In this document: positions 61,883 to 64,000 of the stretch, one piece after another
How positions within the stretch are numbered: the first letter of the stretch is position 1
Layout: every line of letters begins with the position of its first letter
Origin: Chryseobacterium aquifrigidense
GTDB lineage: Bacteria > Bacteroidota > Bacteroidia > Flavobacteriales > Weeksellaceae
Assembly (NCBI RefSeq): GCF_006716485.1
Contig: NZ_VFPD01000001.1
Location: forward strand, 86,760 to 150,759
Direction: 5' to 3'
DNA: 64,000 nt
The notes under the pieces: model-generated
Database searches by the model: none
What the model saw: only the letters and a program-made list of their open reading frames with translations
Told to the model about the DNA's origin: nothing
Position numbers and translations under genes: made by a program

Positions 61883-62917
61883 TTGGGAAAAAATAAAACA
61901 GCCTCAGATTTTCTGCATATTGGCAGCAAAATCCTAGAATGGTATAAAAATAATGCAAGAGATCTGCCTTTCAGACAGACAAAAGATCCGTACAAAATCT
62001 GGATCTGTGAAATCGTATTTCAGCAGACAAGGATCAATCAGGGATTAAATCATTACAATAATTTTATTAAAAGATTTCCCAACGTAAAAACGTTGGCAGA
62101 AGCTGAAGAAAACGAAGTTTTACTTTATTGGAAAGGCCTAGGCTATTATTCCAGGGCGATCAATATTCATAAAGCTGCTCAACAGATCATGAATGATTAT
62201 CATGGTGTTTTTCCCGATCAATACGAAGAAATTTTAAAACTGAAAGGAGTGGGGAAATATACAGCTGCAGCAGTCTCAAGTATATGTTTTGGAGGGAAAA
62301 TGCCTGCTGTTGACGGAAATTTCTACCGCGTTTTGAGCCGCCTTTTTGCTGATGATTTTGATATTTCAAATTCAAGAGCATTTACCTACTTTTCTGAACT
62401 GGCGGCCTTGGTAATACCGGAAAATGTGGGAGACTTTAATCAGGCCATGATGGATATCGGCTCGGAAATCTGTAAGCCTAAAAATTCATTGTGCGGAGAA
62501 TGCCCTGTAAATGCCGACTGCCTGGCATTTTCTATGCAGAAAATTTCAGATTATCCTGTGAAAACGAAAAAAATAAAAGCAGAAGATCTTGCTTTGACGT
62601 ATTATTTTGTTCACAGAAACGGGCAATTTCTGATCCGCCAGAGAGCAGATGACTTCATCTGGAAGAAATTATTCGAATTTCCTACGGCTATTCCCACTGA
62701 TATGGAAACCTTCATTACAGGTTCAAAGACGGTTACCCATAAACTGACCCATAAGAATTTAAGCATTGAAATATTGAATGTTGACGTCACTTCAGAAAAA
62801 AACTGGAATGATTTTATCGCTGAAAATCAATACCTGATTACAGATGTTGTAAGCTCTCATGAAAAATCATTTCCGAAGCCCCTGGAAAATTACATTCAAA
62901 ACTCTCTGAAAGACTGA
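61883..62917 (+). CDS. mutY: A/G-specific adenine glycosylase
   Basis: 344 aa. MutY removes adenine mispaired with 8-oxoguanine. The HhH-GPD domain has catalytic Glu in WICEIVFQQTRINQ, helix-hairpin-helix LKGVGKYTAAAV and catalytic Asp in PAVDGNFYRVLSR. The 4Fe-4S cluster cysteines are in EICKPKNSLCGECPVNADC. A NUDIX-like C-terminal domain follows. No ATG exists between the upstream in-frame stop and the conserved start of the domain, so TTG 61883 is the best start. It is upstream of gldD. Confidence 0.95.
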   Translation: MGKNKTASDFLHIGSKILEWYKNNARDLPFRQTKDPYKIWICEIVFQQTRINQGLNHYNNFIKRFPNVKTLAEAEENEVLLYWKGLGYYSRAINIHKAAQQIMNDYHGVFPDQYEEILKLKGVGKYTAAAVSSICFGGKMPAVDGNFYRVLSRLFADDFDISNSRAFTYFSELAALVIPENVGDFNQAMMDIGSEICKPKNSLCGECPVNADCLAFSMQKISDYPVKTKKIKAEDLALTYYFVHRNGQFLIRQRADDFIWKKLFEFPTAIPTDMETFITGSKTVTHKLTHKNLSIEILNVDVTSEKNWNDFIAENQYLITDVVSSHEKSFPKPLENYIQNSLKD

Positions 62918-62949
62918 AATTTGTCTTCTGAAATCTGAAATCTAATTTG

Positions 62950-62957
62950 TACTTTTG
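62950..62957 (+). promoter_or_regulatory. -7 box of gldD; predicts a leaderless mRNA
   Basis: TACTTTTG matches TAnnTTTG exactly and lies 5 nt before ATG 62962. CTG is found where TTG is expected (62928-62930). Confidence 0.55.
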
Positions 62958-62961
62958 CAAA

Positions 62962-63519
62962 ATGATTAAAAAAGTCATTTTTATTTTTGTATCGCTGCTT
63001 TTGATTTCATGTGGAAAAGACCCTTCACCAAAACCTTATGGAGAACTGCGTCTTGAATATCCTGCACCGAAATACCAAAAGTTTGAAAACGATTGTGCCT
63101 ACACCTTTGAATATTCAGACTTTGCGTCGATTGCACCTGCCAAAAAACCTTGCTGGTTCTATCTGAACTATCCGAAAATGAAAGCCAAGATTTTCGTGAC
63201 CTATTACCCTATACAAAACGACTTTGCTGACCATATCAAAGAAGCTGAGAAAATGGTATACGAGCATACCATTAAAGCCAGTTCCATAGATACAAAATCC
63301 TTTGAATACCCTGAAAAGAAAGTATACGGGAACTTCTATGAATTGAAAGGGCAGAGTGCTTCCAACCTTCAGTTTTACATTACAGACAGTACGAAACACT
63401 TCGTGACTGCTTACTTATACTTTAATACGAGACCGAAACCGGACTCTCTTGCTCCTGCAGTAAACTATATCAAAAATGATATGAAACATCTGCTGGACAC
63501 TTTTGAATGGAAAAAATAA
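62962..63519 (+). CDS. gldD: Gliding motility lipoprotein GldD
   Basis: A 185-aa lipoprotein (MIKKVIFIFVSLLLISC) with the GldD pattern PKPYGELRLEYPAPKYQKF, CWFYLNYPKMKAKIFVTYYPI and YVTD-like C-terminal TAYLYFNTRPKPDSLAPAVNYI. GldD is needed for gliding and T9SS function in Flavobacterium. The ATG 62962 is chosen because an upstream TTG lies in the promoter. In Flavobacterium I recall mutY-ssb-gldE-gldD; here ssb and gldE are absent between mutY and gldD. Confidence 0.94.
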   Translation: MIKKVIFIFVSLLLISCGKDPSPKPYGELRLEYPAPKYQKFENDCAYTFEYSDFASIAPAKKPCWFYLNYPKMKAKIFVTYYPIQNDFADHIKEAEKMVYEHTIKASSIDTKSFEYPEKKVYGNFYELKGQSASNLQFYITDSTKHFVTAYLYFNTRPKPDSLAPAVNYIKNDMKHLLDTFEWKK

Positions 63520-63546
63520 TTACTTTTAATATACATTGAAAAATAT

Positions 63547-64000
63547 ATGAAACTTTTAGTTGTAGGAAGTGTTGCATTTGATGCAATTGAAACACCATTT
63601 GGTAAAACGGATAAAATTTTAGGAGGTGCAGCCACGTATATCGGAATCACTTCATCAATTTTAGGCGTTAAATCCGGAATTGTTTCTGTAGTAGGAGGAG
63701 ACTTTCCACAGGAACATCTTGATATGTTCACAGACAGAGATGTAAACATCGAAGGAATTGAAATCGTGAAAGAAGGAAAAACATTCTTCTGGTCCGGAAA
63801 ATATCACAACGATCTGAATACAAGAGATACTCTGGCTACAGAAGTAAATGTGTTGGAGAATTTTGATCCGAAAATCCCGGATTCAATGCAGGATGCCGAA
63901 ATCCTATTACTCGGAAACCTACACCCTGGAGTTCAGCTATCTGTACTTGAAAAAATGAACAACCGTCCGAAACTGGTTATCCTTGATACCATGAACTTCT
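63547..64000 (+). CDS. PfkB-family carbohydrate kinase (5' part)
   Basis: The gene runs off the window; 151 codons are visible. It begins MKLLVVGSVAFDAIETPFG and has the ribokinase-fold GGAATYIGITSSILG (substrate glycines) and VVGGDFPQEHL, then LLLGNLHPGVQLSVLEKM. The catalytic GxGD motif would lie beyond the end. The family covers sugar and nucleoside kinases; the substrate cannot be given. It starts 27 bp after gldD, so co-transcription is likely. Confidence 0.9.
   Translation, partial: MKLLVVGSVAFDAIETPFGKTDKILGGAATYIGITSSILGVKSGIVSVVGGDFPQEHLDMFTDRDVNIEGIEIVKEGKTFFWSGKYHNDLNTRDTLATEVNVLENFDPKIPDSMQDAEILLLGNLHPGVQLSVLEKMNNRPKLVILDTMNF

Overview
The window is chromosomal DNA from a Flavobacteriia bacterium (Bacteroidota), most likely Chryseobacterium or a close Weeksellaceae relative. 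The case rests on a GldD gliding lipoprotein, type VI secretion subtype iii sheath genes, many SPII lipoproteins, low GC, and promoters of the Bacteroidota form TTG-N19-TAnnTTTG. Genus is inferred from recognised proteins, not from a search.

Layout. (1) 1-307: three identical tRNA-Asp genes on a 106-bp period. (2) 729-2195: a secreted flavobacterial surface protein on the minus strand. (3) 2551-19460: a tightly packed Wzx/Wzy-type capsule/exopolysaccharide locus with sugar dehydratase, Wza, Wzc, two nucleotide-sugar dehydrogenases, Wzx, pyruvyltransferase, Wzy, four glycosyltransferases and one secreted unknown protein. A fourth identical tRNA-Asp (19781-19854) closes it. (4) 20089-25054: envelope genes, including an L,D-transpeptidase lipoprotein, an aspartyl-protease/PDZ protein and an esterase. 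(5) 25300-28995: a NarL-type two-component pair flanked by two related small lipoproteins. (6) 29064-37076: housekeeping and mixed genes (tyrS, ECF sigma factor, lipA, AraC regulator, MFS pump, FAD oxidoreductase), then a 640-bp repeat region. (7) 37721-43003: VWA and SIMPL proteins plus a LytS/LytTR-type two-component system. Its predicted binding sites (8-bp direct repeats on a 21-bp period) lie in front of several of these genes. (8) 43078-53711: lipocalin, DUF7832-like protein, cinA, a GH18/deacetylase/GT2 fusion and tandem M13 metallopeptidases. (9) 53771-61622: a kinase-like hypothetical, T6SS sheath genes tssB and tssC, a lipoprotein, a large GH19 cell-wall hydrolase that looks like a T6SS cargo toxin, and a lipoprotein that may be its immunity factor. 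(10) 61883-64000: mutY, gldD and the start of a PfkB-family kinase.

Most notable signals. The putative effector 57732-60380 switches from host-like to AT-rich sequence in its middle, as in polymorphic toxins. It appears frameshifted at an A7 tract, so the peptidase-like DHFH metal motif is left in another frame just past its stop codon. The LytTR sites have identical geometry at two promoters. Three genes have an ATG only 5-7 nt after the -7 box, which predicts leaderless mRNAs. A terminator-linked 60-bp repeat occurs twice. No CRISPR array, insertion sequence or prophage was seen.
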